Below, piece after piece: positions 20,140 to 31,900 of a stretch of 34,918 bases of DNA. The stretch spans positions 1 to 34,918 of the forward strand of contig NZ_JANIIC010000085.1 of NCBI RefSeq assembly GCF_024519315.1, given 5' to 3'. Every line of letters begins with the position of its first letter. Positions within the stretch are counted from its first letter, which is position 1. The translations under genes were made by a program, and so were the position numbers. Source of the DNA: Streptomyces malaysiensis subsp. samsunensis. Its GTDB lineage: Bacteria > Actinomycetota > Actinomycetes > Streptomycetales > Streptomycetaceae. A model generated the notes under the pieces. The model made no database searches. It was not told the DNA's origin and saw nothing but the letters and a program-made list of their open reading frames with translations.

Positions 20140-23100
20140 CGTGTGCCCCCATGAGCATGCTCTCCATTGCTTTCACTTCGGCCAAGGTCCTCGTCGATGA
20201 ACTGGAAGATCTCGTCGGCCGTGGCGTCCTGAATACGCCCCGCCGCGGGGTCTTCCTCCGTCCCGCCGCCGTGCAGGGCACCCAGTTTCGACAGTGTGGT
20301 CCGAAGGCGCTTGAGCAGCGCTTCATGGGCCGTCTCGTCCTGGGCCACGGAAAGCAGCGCGCTTTCCATCCTGTCGATTTCGCCCAGCATCGGTGCGAGC
20401 GGATCCGCATCCTCGGGCGCTAATTCCGAATGCAGATGGGCGGCGAGCGCGGCCGGATTCGGATGGTCGAAGATCAGGGTGGTGGCCAGCCGCAGCCCGG
20501 TCACGGCGGTCAGCCTGTTCCGCAGTTCGATCGCGGTCAGCGAGTCGAAACCGAGCTCCAGGAAACCGCGCTCGGTCTGGATCCGCCCCGGGTCGGAGTG
20601 GCCCAGCGCCGCCGCGGCATGGCTGAGGACCAGATTGAGCAGCGTACGGCGCTGCTCCTCCAGCGGCAGCGCGGCCAGATGACCGGCCCAGTCGGTGTGC
20701 GGCCGGGCGGTGGCCGCGGTGCGCCGGGCCGTACCGCCACCGGCGAGCGCCCGCAGCGGAGCGGGCAGGGTGAGCGCCGGCCGGCCCGCCAGGGCCCGTA
20801 CGTCCAGATCGATCGCGATCAGATGGTGGTGGCCATGGCGCACGGCGGCGTCCAGCAGCCCCAGCGCCCGCTCGCTGGACATCGCCCCGATGCCCGACCG
20901 GGTCATCCTGGCCCGGTCCGCCTCCCCCAGATGCCCGGTCATCCCGCTGGCGTCCGCCCACAGGCCCCATGCCACCGAAAGACCCGGCAGGCCGAGTGCG
21001 CGGCGCCGGGCGGCCAGGGCGTCGCAATAGGCGTTCGCCGCAGCGTAGTTGGACTGTCCCGAGGCGCCCAGCGTGCCCGCCGTGGAGGAGAACATCACGA
21101 ACAGGGACAGCGGCAGCTCCGCGGTCGCCGCGTGCAGATGGGCCGCGGCCGTGGCCTTCGGACGCCACACCCGCGCCAGCCGCTCCGGGGTCTGGGTGGT
21201 GAGAACGCCGTCGTCCAGCACCCCGGCCGCGTGGACGACACCGGTCAGCGGATGCGCGGAGTCGACCCCGGCCACCAGAGCGGCCACCGCGTCCGGGTCG
21301 GTCACATCGACCGCGGCGATCCGTACCTCAGCGCCCAACTCCGCAAGCATGTCCGTGAGTTCACCGGCCCCTGCGGCCTCCGAACCGCTTCGGCTCACCA
21401 GCAGCAGATGCCTGACACCCCAGGCGCGCACCAGATGCTCGGCGACCAGGGCGCCCAGCGTGCCGGTGCCACCCGTGATGAGCACGGTGCCATCCGTGTC
21501 CAGCCCGGCGGCGTCCTCGTCCAGTCCGATGGTGTTCTCGCCTCGGTCGTCGGTGGCCGGGCTGGGCGCGGCCGTCGCACGGACCATCCGGGGCACCAGC
21601 ATCAGCCCGCCCCGCACCGCCATCTGCGGCTCATGCGACTCGACCGCGCGCACCACGGCCTCCACGAGGCCCGCACGGCCCTCGTGGCCTTCATCGAGGT
21701 CGAGCAGCACAAACCGGCCCGGGTTCTCCGACTGGGCGCTGCGGATCAGCCCCCACGCCCCGGCACCGGACGGATCCACACCGGACGGATCCAGCGCGGT
21801 GTCATCGGCGTCATCGATGGCGTCGCCCGCACGGCCCGCCGCCACCGCTCCCCGTGTGACGACCACCAGCCGTGCGTCGGCCAGCGCCGGTCGCCGCAGC
21901 CAGGACCGCACCAGCCCCAACAGCTCCTCGACCGCCCCCAGCCCGTCCCCGTGCGCGCCCTCAGCGGTGTACGGATGGGTCAGGACGACGGCGGGGGCGG
22001 GCTCGCCCGCGTCGACAGCCGCGATCAGCGCCTCCAGGTCCGGATGGCTCACCGTGGCATCGGCGCCCACCCCGGCCGCGACCGGCTCGGCCAGCCCCAG
22101 CCGGTCCTCGCCCAGCACCACCCAACCACCTTCGCCGACCACCGACGCCGGGGACGGCGCGGTGGCCGGAGCGGGCGACGGCATCCAGTCCAGGGTGAAC
22201 AGCCCGTCCACGGCGCGGGTGGCCGCGGCCGCGCGCAGTTGGTCCGCCGCGGCCGGACGCGTCACCAGTGAGTCGACCGTCAGCACCGGGGCGCCCACCG
22301 TGTCGGCCACCGTCAGCCGCAGCGACTGCCGCTCCTCGTCCCGCGAGAGCCGGACCCGTACTGTAGCCGCCTCGGTGGCCCACAGGGACACGCCGTTCCA
22401 CGCGAACGGCAACCACATCTGGCCGTCGTCCTCCTGGCCCTCGGGCCGGTCCATCAGCAGCGACGGATGCAGCGCCGCGTCCAGCAGCGCCGGATGGATG
22501 CCGTATCCGTCCCGGCCGCCCGCCGCATCGGGCAGCGCCACCTCGGCGAGGACATCCCCGCCCTGGCGCCACGCGGCCTTCAGCCCCTGGTACGCCGGGC
22601 CGTATCGGTACCCCGCCGCCATCACCTGCTCATAGAAGGCGCCGACGTCCAGCGGCTCCGCGCCCGGCGGTGGCCAGGCCCCGCCCAGGCCCTCCACCGG
22701 TGCGGGGGGCTCGGCCGCGGGCGCGAGCACGCCCACCGCATGACACACCCACCCCGTGTCCGGGCCGGAATCAAGGCCCGGGTCAAGGGGGTTGGGGTGG
22801 TCCGGGCTGGAGTACATCCGCACCTCGCGCCGCCCGTCCTCCGCCGCGGCACCCACCACCACCTGCACCCGCAGCCCACCGGACTCGGGCAGCGCCAGCG
22901 GAACCTGGAGCGCGAGCTCCTCCACACCGCCGCAGCCGACCGCGTCGGCCGCCCGCAGCGCCCACTCCACCAGCACCGCACCCGGCGCCAGCACCGCACC
23001 CGCCACCACATGCTCGGCGAGCCACGGGTGGGACCGCGCGGAGATCCGGCCGGTGAGCACATGGGTGGTGCCATCGGCGAGTTCCACGGCCGCGCCGAGC

Positions 23101-25946
23101 AGCGGATGGCCGGCGGCCGTCAGCCCCAGATCGGCCGGATCGCCACCCGGTCCGCCCTCTCCGTCCAGCCAGTACCGCTCACGCTGGAAGGCGTATGTGG
23201 GCAGGTCGATGGTGCGGGGTGCGGGGTCGGCGGGGAACCAGCGGGCCCAGTCGACCGACAACCCGGCGGTGAACGCCCGCGCCACGGACCGCGCCAGCTG
23301 GTCCGGGCCACCGTGGTCGCGCCGCAGGGTAGGAATGGTGACCGCGTCGACCCTCGCCTCCTCGATGCTCTGCTGCATGCCGATGGTGAGGACGGGGTGG
23401 GTGCTGGCCTCGATGAATACGCGGTGGCCGTCGTGCAGGAGTGCTTGTACGGCGTCGGCGAAGCGTACGCGTTCGCGGAGGTTTTTGACCCAGTACGCGG
23501 TGTCGAGGCCGCTGGTGTCCATGCGGGCGCCGGTGACCGTCGAATAGAACGCCACCTCCGCCTGGACGGGTTCGATCCCCGACAGCACTTCCCTCAACTC
23601 TTTGGCGATGTCGTCTACTTGGGCGCTGTGGGAGGCGTAGTCCACGTCGATGAGCCGGGCCCGGTGGCCCGCTTGTTCGCATGCGGTGACGGCGTGGGCG
23701 ACTTGTTCGGGGGGTCCGGAGATCACCACGGATCCCGGTCCGTTGACCGCCGCCACCCCCACGGCCTCGGCGCGCTGGCCGAGGTTGGTCAGGAGTTCTT
23801 CGGTGTGGGTTTGGCTTATGGTGAGGGAGGCCATGGCGCCGTGTCCGGCGAGGCGTCGGAGGGCGTGGGCGCGGAGTGCGACGATGCGGGCGCCTTCGTC
23901 GAGGGAGAGGGCTCCGGCGACGCAGGCTGCGGCGATTTCGCCTTGGGAGTGGCCGATGACGGCGGCCGGGGTGAGGCCGTGGTGGTCCCATACGGTGGCC
24001 AGGGAGATCATGACGGCCCATAGGACGGGTTGGACGACGTCGACGCGGGCGAGGTCGGCTGCGTTGACGCCGCCGCGCAGAACCTCGGTGAGGGACCAGT
24101 CGACATGGGGGGTGAGGGCGTGTTCGCATTCGGCTACGCGGGCGGCGAAGACGGGTGAGGTGTCCAGGAGTCCGGCGCCCATGCCGAGCCATTGGGAGCC
24201 TTGGCCGGGGAAGACCAGGACGGGTCCCATGCCGCCCGCGCCGGGGCCGGTGGTGGTGGTTGGTTCGATGATGGTGGGGTGTGTGTTGCCGGTGGCCAGG
24301 GCGTTGAGTCCGGCGAGGAGTTCGTCGCGGTGTTCGCCGACGATGACGGCGCGGTGGTCGAAGACGGACCGGGTGCTGATGAGGGACCAGCCGACCTCCG
24401 CCGGGGAGGCGTCGGGGTCGGTGGCCACTCGTTCGGCCAGCGCCCGCGCCTGGCCACGCAGTGCCTCAGCGCCGCGCCCGGACACCACCCACGGCACCAC
24501 ACCACCCGCCGGAACACCGCCCCGTGAACTGTCCGGTGCGGGGGCGGCCTCTACCGGCTGGGCGGGGGCCTGCTCAAGGATCAGATGGGCGTTCGTACCG
24601 CTGATGCCGAACGACGACACACCCGCACGACGCGGCTGTTCGTTCGCCGCCCACTCGACCGGTTCCGACAGCAGCCGCACCTCGCCCGCGCCCCAGTCCA
24701 CATGCGGTGTCGGCGCGTCGATGTGGAGCGAGACGGGCAGCACCTCGTGGCGCAGGGCCTGCACCATCTTGATGACGCTCGCCACTCCGGCGGCGGCCTG
24801 CGTATGCCCGATATTGGACTTGATCGAGCCCAGCCACAGCGGACGTCCCTCCGGCCGGTCCTGTCCGTAGGTGGCCAGCAGCGCCTGCGCCTCGATGGGG
24901 TCACCCAGGGTCGTGCCCGTTCCGTGTGCTTCCACCGCGTCCACCTCGGACGGCGACAGCCCCGCGTTGGCCAGCGCCTGCCGGATCACCCGCTGCTGCG
25001 ACGGGCCGTTGGGCGCCGTGAGCCCGTTGCTGGCCCCGTCCTGGTTGACGGCCGACCCCCGGATCACCGCCAGCACCCGATGTCCGTTGCGCCGCGCGTC
25101 GGAGAGCCGCTCCAGCAGTACCAGTCCGACGCCCTCGGAGAAGCCCGTGCCGTCCGCCGCCGCGGCGAACGCCTTGCACCGCCCGTCCGGGGACAGTGCG
25201 CGCTGACGCGAGAACTCGGTGAACCCGCCGGGCGTCGCCATCACCGTCACCCCGCCCGCGAGGGCCAGCGAGCACTCGTCCTGCCGTAGCGCCTGCACCG
25301 CCAGATGCGTGGCCACCAGCGACGATGAGCACGCGGTGTCCACCGTGACCGCGGGCCCCTCCAGACCGAATGAGTACGACACCCGGCCCGAGACCACACT
25401 GCCGAGGTTGCCGGTGGCCACATAGCCCGCCGAGTCACCGGTCGTCTGGCCGATGAGCGACAGATAGTGGTATGAGTCCACTCCGGCGAACACCCCGGTG
25501 CGGCTGCCGTTCAGCGCCTCCCGTGTCAGTCCGGCGCGTTCGAACGCCTCCCACGCCGTCTCCAGCAGCAGCCGCTGCTGCGGATCCATCGCCGCGGCCT
25601 CCCGTGGGCTGATCCCGAAGAACTCGGCGTCGAAATCGGCCACATCGCGCAGGAAGCCGCCCTCGCGGGCGCTGCTGGTACCGGGGTGCTCGGGGTCCGG
25701 GTCGTAGAGGTTGTCCAGGTCCCAGCCACGGTCCTCGGGGAACGAGGAGATGACATCCACACCCTCGTCCACCACCCGCCACAGGTCCTCGGGGGTCGCC
25801 ACATCGCCGGGGAAGTGGCAGGCCATCCCGATGATGGCGATGGGCTCCCGGGCGCGGTCCTCGACCTCGCGCAACTGCCGCCTGGCCAGACGCAGATCGG
25901 CGGTCGCCCGCTTGAGATAGCTGCGGAGCTTCTCGTCATCCGTCAT
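20136..25946 (-). CDS. PKS C: single-module type I PKS, KS-AT-DH-KR-ACP
   Basis: 1936-residue module forming an alpha-methyl alkene. Docking helix MTDDEKLRSYLKRATADL; KS Cys206; AT Ser667 in GHSQG and YASH 770-773 (methylmalonyl); DH with canonical HVVAGAVLAP (His979) and Asp1156; KR with Gly-rich loop from 1492, LDD (B-type) and Tyr1634; ACP Ser1802. There is no ER, so the B-type KR plus DH should give an E-trisubstituted alkene, the substrate of the epoxidase encoded three genes downstream. The AT-coding part (23373-24519) is nearly identical in DNA to that of PKS D. Leu1842, just after the ACP, is a TTA codon (20421-20423). The docking helix (EIFQFIDEDLG) is followed by an unusual polar tail of about 15 residues (SESNGEHAHGGTR). 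It starts 48 bases after the PKS D stop with only a weak ribosome site. Confidence 0.97.
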   Translation of the reverse strand: MTDDEKLRSYLKRATADLRLARRQLREVEDRAREPIAIIGMACHFPGDVATPEDLWRVVDEGVDVISSFPEDRGWDLDNLYDPDPEHPGTSSAREGGFLRDVADFDAEFFGISPREAAAMDPQQRLLLETAWEAFERAGLTREALNGSRTGVFAGVDSYHYLSLIGQTTGDSAGYVATGNLGSVVSGRVSYSFGLEGPAVTVDTACSSSLVATHLAVQALRQDECSLALAGGVTVMATPGGFTEFSRQRALSPDGRCKAFAAAADGTGFSEGVGLVLLERLSDARRNGHRVLAVIRGSAVNQDGASNGLTAPNGPSQQRVIRQALANAGLSPSEVDAVEAHGTGTTLGDPIEAQALLATYGQDRPEGRPLWLGSIKSNIGHTQAAAGVASVIKMVQALRHEVLPVSLHIDAPTPHVDWGAGEVRLLSEPVEWAANEQPRRAGVSSFGISGTNAHLILEQAPAQPVEAAPAPDSSRGGVPAGGVVPWVVSGRGAEALRGQARALAERVATDPDASPAEVGWSLISTRSVFDHRAVIVGEHRDELLAGLNALATGNTHPTIIEPTTTTGPGAGGMGPVLVFPGQGSQWLGMGAGLLDTSPVFAARVAECEHALTPHVDWSLTEVLRGGVNAADLARVDVVQPVLWAVMISLATVWDHHGLTPAAVIGHSQGEIAAACVAGALSLDEGARIVALRAHALRRLAGHGAMASLTISQTHTEELLTNLGQRAEAVGVAAVNGPGSVVISGPPEQVAHAVTACEQAGHRARLIDVDYASHSAQVDDIAKELREVLSGIEPVQAEVAFYSTVTGARMDTSGLDTAYWVKNLRERVRFADAVQALLHDGHRVFIEASTHPVLTIGMQQSIEEARVDAVTIPTLRRDHGGPDQLARSVARAFTAGLSVDWARWFPADPAPRTIDLPTYAFQRERYWLDGEGGPGGDPADLGLTAAGHPLLGAAVELADGTTHVLTGRISARSHPWLAEHVVAGAVLAPGAVLVEWALRAADAVGCGGVEELALQVPLALPESGGLRVQVVVGAAAEDGRREVRMYSSPDHPNPLDPGLDSGPDTGWVCHAVGVLAPAAEPPAPVEGLGGAWPPPGAEPLDVGAFYEQVMAAGYRYGPAYQGLKAAWRQGGDVLAEVALPDAAGGRDGYGIHPALLDAALHPSLLMDRPEGQEDDGQMWLPFAWNGVSLWATEAATVRVRLSRDEERQSLRLTVADTVGAPVLTVDSLVTRPAAADQLRAAAATRAVDGLFTLDWMPSPAPATAPSPASVVGEGGWVVLGEDRLGLAEPVAAGVGADATVSHPDLEALIAAVDAGEPAPAVVLTHPYTAEGAHGDGLGAVEELLGLVRSWLRRPALADARLVVVTRGAVAAGRAGDAIDDADDTALDPSGVDPSGAGAWGLIRSAQSENPGRFVLLDLDEGHEGRAGLVEAVVRAVESHEPQMAVRGGLMLVPRMVRATAAPSPATDDRGENTIGLDEDAAGLDTDGTVLITGGTGTLGALVAEHLVRAWGVRHLLLVSRSGSEAAGAGELTDMLAELGAEVRIAAVDVTDPDAVAALVAGVDSAHPLTGVVHAAGVLDDGVLTTQTPERLARVWRPKATAAAHLHAATAELPLSLFVMFSSTAGTLGASGQSNYAAANAYCDALAARRRALGLPGLSVAWGLWADASGMTGHLGEADRARMTRSGIGAMSSERALGLLDAAVRHGHHHLIAIDLDVRALAGRPALTLPAPLRALAGGGTARRTAATARPHTDWAGHLAALPLEEQRRTLLNLVLSHAAAALGHSDPGRIQTERGFLELGFDSLTAIELRNRLTAVTGLRLATTLIFDHPNPAALAAHLHSELAPEDADPLAPMLGEIDRMESALLSVAQDETAHEALLKRLRTTLSKLGALHGGGTEEDPAAGRIQDATADEIFQFIDEDLGRSESNGEHAHGGTR
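20421..20423 (-). promoter_or_regulatory. TTA leucine codon in PKS C (bldA dependence)
   Basis: In-frame TTA at residue 1842 (context Ser-Glu-Leu-Ala-Pro), between ACP and C-terminal docking region. Second of two TTA codons seen in the genes of the window. Confidence 0.85.
23373..24519. repeat. Near-identical AT-coding segment, copy 1 (in PKS C)
   Basis: Direct repeat of 30033-31179, offset exactly 6660 bases. Reading the two side by side I count ten differences and no indel in 1147 bases, about 99 % identity. It covers the KS-AT linker and most of the AT. A further matching patch lies at 23161-23250, separated by about 120 divergent bases. Confidence 0.95.
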
Positions 25947-25994
25947 ATCGCATCAACCCGATCGTCACGGCGGTCCTGATCCAGCGGTCCTGAT

Positions 25995-28900
25995 TCATCG
26001 GAGACTGTCGTCGGAAGGGACGGTCAGCTCGTTGTCGAGCGCCTGGAACAACTCCTCGTCGCTGGCCGACGCCAGATCCTCCTCGGCGGGGTCGTCACCC
26101 TCGGCGTCCTGCCACGGTCCGTCCACCTTGCGCAGCAGCTCCCGCAGCCGCGCCGCGATCCGGGCCCGCCGCTCCCCGTCGGCGATTCCCCCGGTCAGGG
26201 CGGTGTCGAGGGAGTCGAGGCCGGTGAGCAGGGAGTCCGTCGACGTCACCCCGACGGGGACCAGGAGCTCCCGCAGCAGGCGTACCACCGCGGTGGGCGT
26301 GGGGTGGTCGAAGACCAGCGTGGCGGGCAGCCGCAGACCGGTGGCGGCGCCCAGCCGGTTCCGCAGCTCCACGGCGGTCAGTGAGTCGAAGCCCAGCTCC
26401 CGGAAGTTCTGGGCGGGGTGGATGGCGTCCGCCGTGTCATGGCCCAGCACCGTCGCCGTGGCGCCGCGCACCAGCTTGAGGAGCGCCTGCTGCCGGTCCT
26501 CCTCGGACATGGCGGCGAACGCCTCCGCCGGTGCCGCTCCGCCCGGTCCGGCGGCTCCGGTGGCCGCCTGCGGTGTGGCGCCGCGCACCAGGCTCCTGAA
26601 GAGGGGCGGCAGATCGTCGGCGTGGGCCTCACGCCGCATGGCGGCCAGGTCGAGCCGGATGGGCGCGAGGGCCGGAAGGCCACTGTCGAGGGCGATGTCG
26701 AGCAGCGCGAGACCCTGCTCGGTCTCCAGCCCCACCATTCCGGACCGCGCCAGCCGCGCCCGGTCGGCGTCGGTCATCCCGCCGGTCATCCCGGTGGCCT
26801 CGGCCCAGTATCCCCAGGCCAGGGAGGTGGCGGGCAGGCCCTGGGCGTGGCGGTGCACGGCCAGCGCGTCCAGGAAGGCGTTGGCCGCCGCGTAGTTGCC
26901 CTGCCCCGCGGCGCCCAGCAGCCCGGCGGCCGCGGAGAACAACACGAACGCGGACAGCTCCGCGTCGCGGGTGAGCTCATGCAGATTCCACGCCGCGTCG
27001 GCCTTCGCCCGCAGCACCTCATCGAGCTGATCGGGCGTGAGCGCCTCGACGGTGGCATCGCGCAGCAGCCCGGCGGCATGGACGACGGCGGTGAGCGGAT
27101 GGCGGTTGGAAACGGTCTCCAGCAGCTTGGCCAGGGCGGCCCGGTCGGCCGCGTCACACGCCGCGATGGACACCTCCCCGCCGAGCCCGGTGAGTTCGGC
27201 CGCCAGCTCCGTGGCCCCCGGGGTGTCGAGGCCCCGGCGGCTGATGAGCAGCAGCCGCCGTACGCCGTGGTGGGCCACCAGATGGCGGGCGGTGGCGGCG
27301 CCGAGCGTGCCCGTGCCACCGGTGATGAGGACCGTGCCCTCCGGGTCGAGGGCGGTGGGGAGCGTAAGGACGATCTTGCCGATGTGGCGGGCCTGGCTGA
27401 AGTGGCGGAACGCCTCGGGAGCCCGGCGGATGTCCCACAGCGTGGTCGGCAGCGGCCGCAACGTCCCGTTCTCGAAGAGGGCCGACAACTCGGCCAGCAT
27501 CTGCTGGATACGGTCCGGGCCCGCCCCGCCGACCAGGTCGAACGCTCGGTAGGCGACCCCCGGACAGCGGACGGCGACCTGCTCGGCGTCGCGGATGTCG
27601 GTCCGGCTCATGTCGATGAAGCGACCGCCGGGCGTCAGCAGCCGCAAGGACGCGTCCACGAAATCACCGGCCAGGGAGTTGAGCACCACATCGACGGATC
27701 CGGCGGCGGCGCGGAACCGCTCCTCGAAGTCGAGGGTGCGGGACGAGGCGATATGGCGGTCGTCGAAACCGCGCTCCCGCAGGGCATGCCACTTCGTGGG
27801 GCTCGCCGTGGCGTACACCTCGGCCTGCCAGTGGCGCGCCAGCTGCACGGCCGCCAGGCCCACCCCTCCGGTGGCCGCGTGCAGCAGCAGCTTCTCCCCG
27901 GCCCGCAGCCCCGCGAGATCGGCGAGACCGTAGTAGGCGGTGAGGAAGGCGGACGGTGTGGTCGCCGCCTGTGCGTAGGACCATCCCGCGGGGATCCTGG
28001 TGATCACCCGGACATCGGTGACGACCAGCGGCCCGGTGCCGTTGAACAGGCCCATGACCCGGTCGCCCACCGCGAACCCCTCGGTTCCGGGCCCCACCTC
28101 GACGACCACGCCCGCACCGTCGCCGCCCAGCGGCCTGGGGTCCTCCACCATGCCCAGCGCCACGACGACGTCATGGAAGTTCACACCGCCCGCCCGAAGC
28201 GCCACCCGGACCTCGCCACGGTCCAGCGGGCGGGTGTTGTCCGGGCAGTCGACCAGCGCCAGCTGGTCCAGGCTGCCGTGGCCGGTCAGCCCCAGACGCC
28301 ATGTGGCCGCTCCTTCCGGCGGGGTGAGCCGCTTGGCCGCGTCGTCGTGGACCAGCCGCGGTACGTACGCCACACCGTCGCGCAGCGCCAGCTGGGGCTC
28401 GCCCGAGGCCACGGCATCGGGCAGGGACCGTAGCGAGGTGTCGCGTTGGTCGAGGTCGAGCAGCAGGACCCGGCCGGGGTTCTCCGACTGGGCGCTGCGC
28501 ACCAGGCCCCACACGGCGGAGGCGGGCAGATCGTGGACATCGCCATGGCTCTGCGTGGCGACCGCCCCACGGGTGACCACCGCCAGCCGGGCGTCGGCGA
28601 ATTCGGGCGTGGCGAGGAACTCCCGCAGCACCCCGAGGGCCTCCTTGCCGAGGTCATGGGAGCGCTCCACCGGATCGCCCGGATCGCCCCGGCCATCGAC
28701 GGAAGAGCCGAAGGAGGCGAACACCACATCGGGGGGCGGGGCGCCGTCCGCCACGGTCGCCCGCACGGCGGCGAGGTCCGGGAGACGGATGGCGTCGCGC
28801 AGTGCGTCGGCCGGCGGACCACCGTCCGGACCGATCACCGCGGAACGGCACGTGGGGGCGGGCTCGGCGAGTGTCATCCGCGTCCAGGCGAGCTGGAAGA

Positions 28901-31900
28901 GGGAGTTCCTGCCCGCCGCACGGGCCCGGCCCAGCTGCCCGTCCGGCACCGGGCGCAGGATCAGATCGTCCACCACGGCCACCGCCGCGCCGGTTGGATC
29001 GGCCGCGAGCAGGGTGAGCCGGTCCGGTGCCGTCGGGGTGATGCGGATCCGCAACGTGTCCGCCCCGGTGGCGCACAGCCGCAGACCACTCCAGGTGAAC
29101 GGGAGCAGGATCCGCCGCGCGTCCTCGGAGCCGGGGGCGACGTCCAGCGCACGGGCGTGCAGCGCGGCGTCGAAGAGGGCGGGGTGGATACCGTACGCGG
29201 CCGTGCCCTCGCGCTCCCCTTGGGGCAGGGACACCTCGGCGTAGACATCGCCGCCCAGCCGCCATGCGGCGGTGAGGCCCTGGAAGGACGGTCCGTAGTG
29301 GTAGCCGTGGTCGGCGAGCTGCCGGTAGAAGTCCTCGACGGGGAGCGGAGTGGCTCCGGGCGGCGGCCAAGTGCCGTTCAGCGATACGGGGTTGGCTGGT
29401 GGCGAGGTGGCGAGGGCGCCGGTGGCGTGCCGGGTCCAGGCCCCGTCGTCCTCTTCGGCCGCCGGCCGGGAATGCACCGTGATCGGACGCTCGCCGATGT
29501 GATCGGGAGCGGCCACCGCGATCTGCACATCGACCGCCTCACCCTGCGGAATCACCAGTGGCGCGTGCAGGGTCAGCTCCGACACAAGGTCACAGCCGGT
29601 CCGCGCGGCCGCGTGCAGGGCGAGCTCGGCGAAGGCGGTGCCCGGCAGCAGGACGGTGTCCAGCACCCGGTGGTCGTTCAGCCATGGATGGGTCCGCGGC
29701 GACAGCCGGCCGGTCAGCAGATGGGCGCCGCCCTCCGCGAGTTCCACGGCCGCGCCGAGCAGCGGATGCCCCGCGGGCCCCAGCCCGAGGTCGCCCGGGT
29801 CGCCGCTGTGGCCACCCCGCCCGTCCAGCCAGTACCGCTCACGCTGGAAGGCGTATGTGGGCAGGTCGATGGTGCGGGGTGCGGGGTCGGTGGGGAACCA
29901 GCGGGTCCAGTCGACGGCGACCCCGGCGGTGAACGCCTGCGCCACCGACCGCATCAACTGTGCCTGGTCGCCGTGGTCCCGGCGCAGGGTCGGCACCGCG
30001 GCCGCGGGCACACCGGCTTCCTCGAAGGTCTCCTGCATGCCGATGGTGAGGACGGGGTGGGTGCTGGCCTCGATGAATACGCGGTGGCCGTCGTGGAGGA
30101 GTGCTTGTACGGCGTCGGCGAAGCGTACGCGTTCGCGGAGGTTTTTGACCCAGTACGCGGTGTCGAGGCCGCTGGTGTCCATGCGGGCGCCGGTGACGGT
30201 CGAGTAGAACGCCACCTCGGCCTGGACGGGTTCGATCCCCGACAGCACTTCCCTCAATTCTTCGGCGATGTCGTCTACTTGGGCGCTGTGGGAGGCGTAG
30301 TCCACGTCGATGAGCCGGGCTCGGTGGCCCGCTTGTTCGCATGCGGTGACGGCGTGGGCGACTTGTTCGGGGGGTCCGGAGATCACCACGGATCCCGGTC
30401 CGTTGACCGCCGCCACCCCCACGGCCTCGGCGCGCTGGCCGAGGTTGGTCAGGAGTTCTTCGGTGTGGGTTTGGCTTATGGTGAGGGAGGCCATGGCGCC
30501 GTGTCCGGCGAGGCGTCGGAGGGCGTGGGCGCGGAGTGCGACGATGCGGGCGCCTTCGTCGAGGGAGAGGGCTCCGGCGACGCAGGCTGCGGCGATTTCG
30601 CCTTGGGAGTGGCCGATGACGGCGGCGGGGGTGAGGCCGTGGTGGTCCCATACGGTGGCCAGGGAGATCATGACGGCCCATAGGACGGGTTGGACGACGT
30701 CGACGCGGGCGAGGTCGGCTGCGTTGACGCCGCCGCGCAGAACCTCGGTGAGGGACCAGTCGACGTGGGGGGTGAGGGCGTGTTCGCATTCGGCTACGCG
30801 GGCGGCGAAGACGGGTGAGGTGTCCAGGAGTCCGGCACCCATGCCGAGCCATTGGGAGCCTTGGCCGGGGAAGACCAGGACGGGTCCCATGCCGCCCGCG
30901 CCGGGGCCGGTGGTGGTGGTTGGTTCGATGATGGTGGGGTGTGTGTTGCCGGTGGCCAGGGCGTTGAGTCCGGCGAGGAGTTCGTCGCGGTGTTCGCCGA
31001 CGATGACGGCGCGGTGGTCGAAGACGGACCGGGTGCTGATGAGGGACCAGCCGACCTCCGCCGGGGAGGCGTCGGGGTCGGTGGCCACTCGTTCGGCCAG
31101 CGCCCGCGCCTGGCCACGCAGTGCCTCAGCGCCGCGCCCGGACACCACCCACGGCACCACACCACCCGCCGGAACACCGTCGCCGTCGGTCGGCACCGTT
31201 GTGACGGATGGTGTCCCGGCGGGGGCGGGTGCCTGCTCCAGGATGAGATGGGCGTTCGTACCGGAGATGCCGAACGCGGACACACCGGCCCGGCGCGCAC
31301 GCTCCCCGCGCGGCCAGGGAACCGGCTCGGTCAGCAGCCGCACCGCACCCGACGCCCAGTCGGCGTGGGGCGTCGGCTCATCGATGTGCAGCGAGGCGGG
31401 CAGCAGCTCATGCCGCATCGCCATCACCATCTTGATCACACTGGCCGCACCGGCGGCGGCCTGGGTGTGCCCCAGGTTGGACTTGATCGAGCCGAGCCAC
31501 AGTGGCCGGTCCTCCGGCCTGCCCTGCCCGTACGTGGCCAGCAGCGCCTGGGCCTCGATCGGATCGCCGAGGGTGGTCCCGGTGCCGTGTCCGTCGACCG
31601 CGTCCACCTCGGCGGTGGACAGCTGCGCGTTGGCCAGCGCCTGCCGGATCACCCGCTGCTGCGACGGGCCGTTGGGCGCCGTGAGGCCGTTGCTGGCCCC
31701 GTCCTGGTTGACCGCGGAACCCCGGATCACTCCGAGGACGCTGCGGTCGCGGCGCTGGGCCTCGCACAGCCGCTCAAGGACGATCAACCCGGAACCCTCG
31801 CCCCAGCCGGTGCCGTCGGCGGCCGCCGCGAACGGCTTGCAGCGGCCGTCCGGGGCCATGCCACGCTGGCGCGAGAACTCGATGAACCCGCCGGGCGTCG

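Noticed and set aside
23373..31179. The near-identical AT segments as a transposon or insertion sequence
   Set aside because: No terminal inverted repeats, no target duplications and no transposase; the segment is part of an intact AT reading frame in both places.
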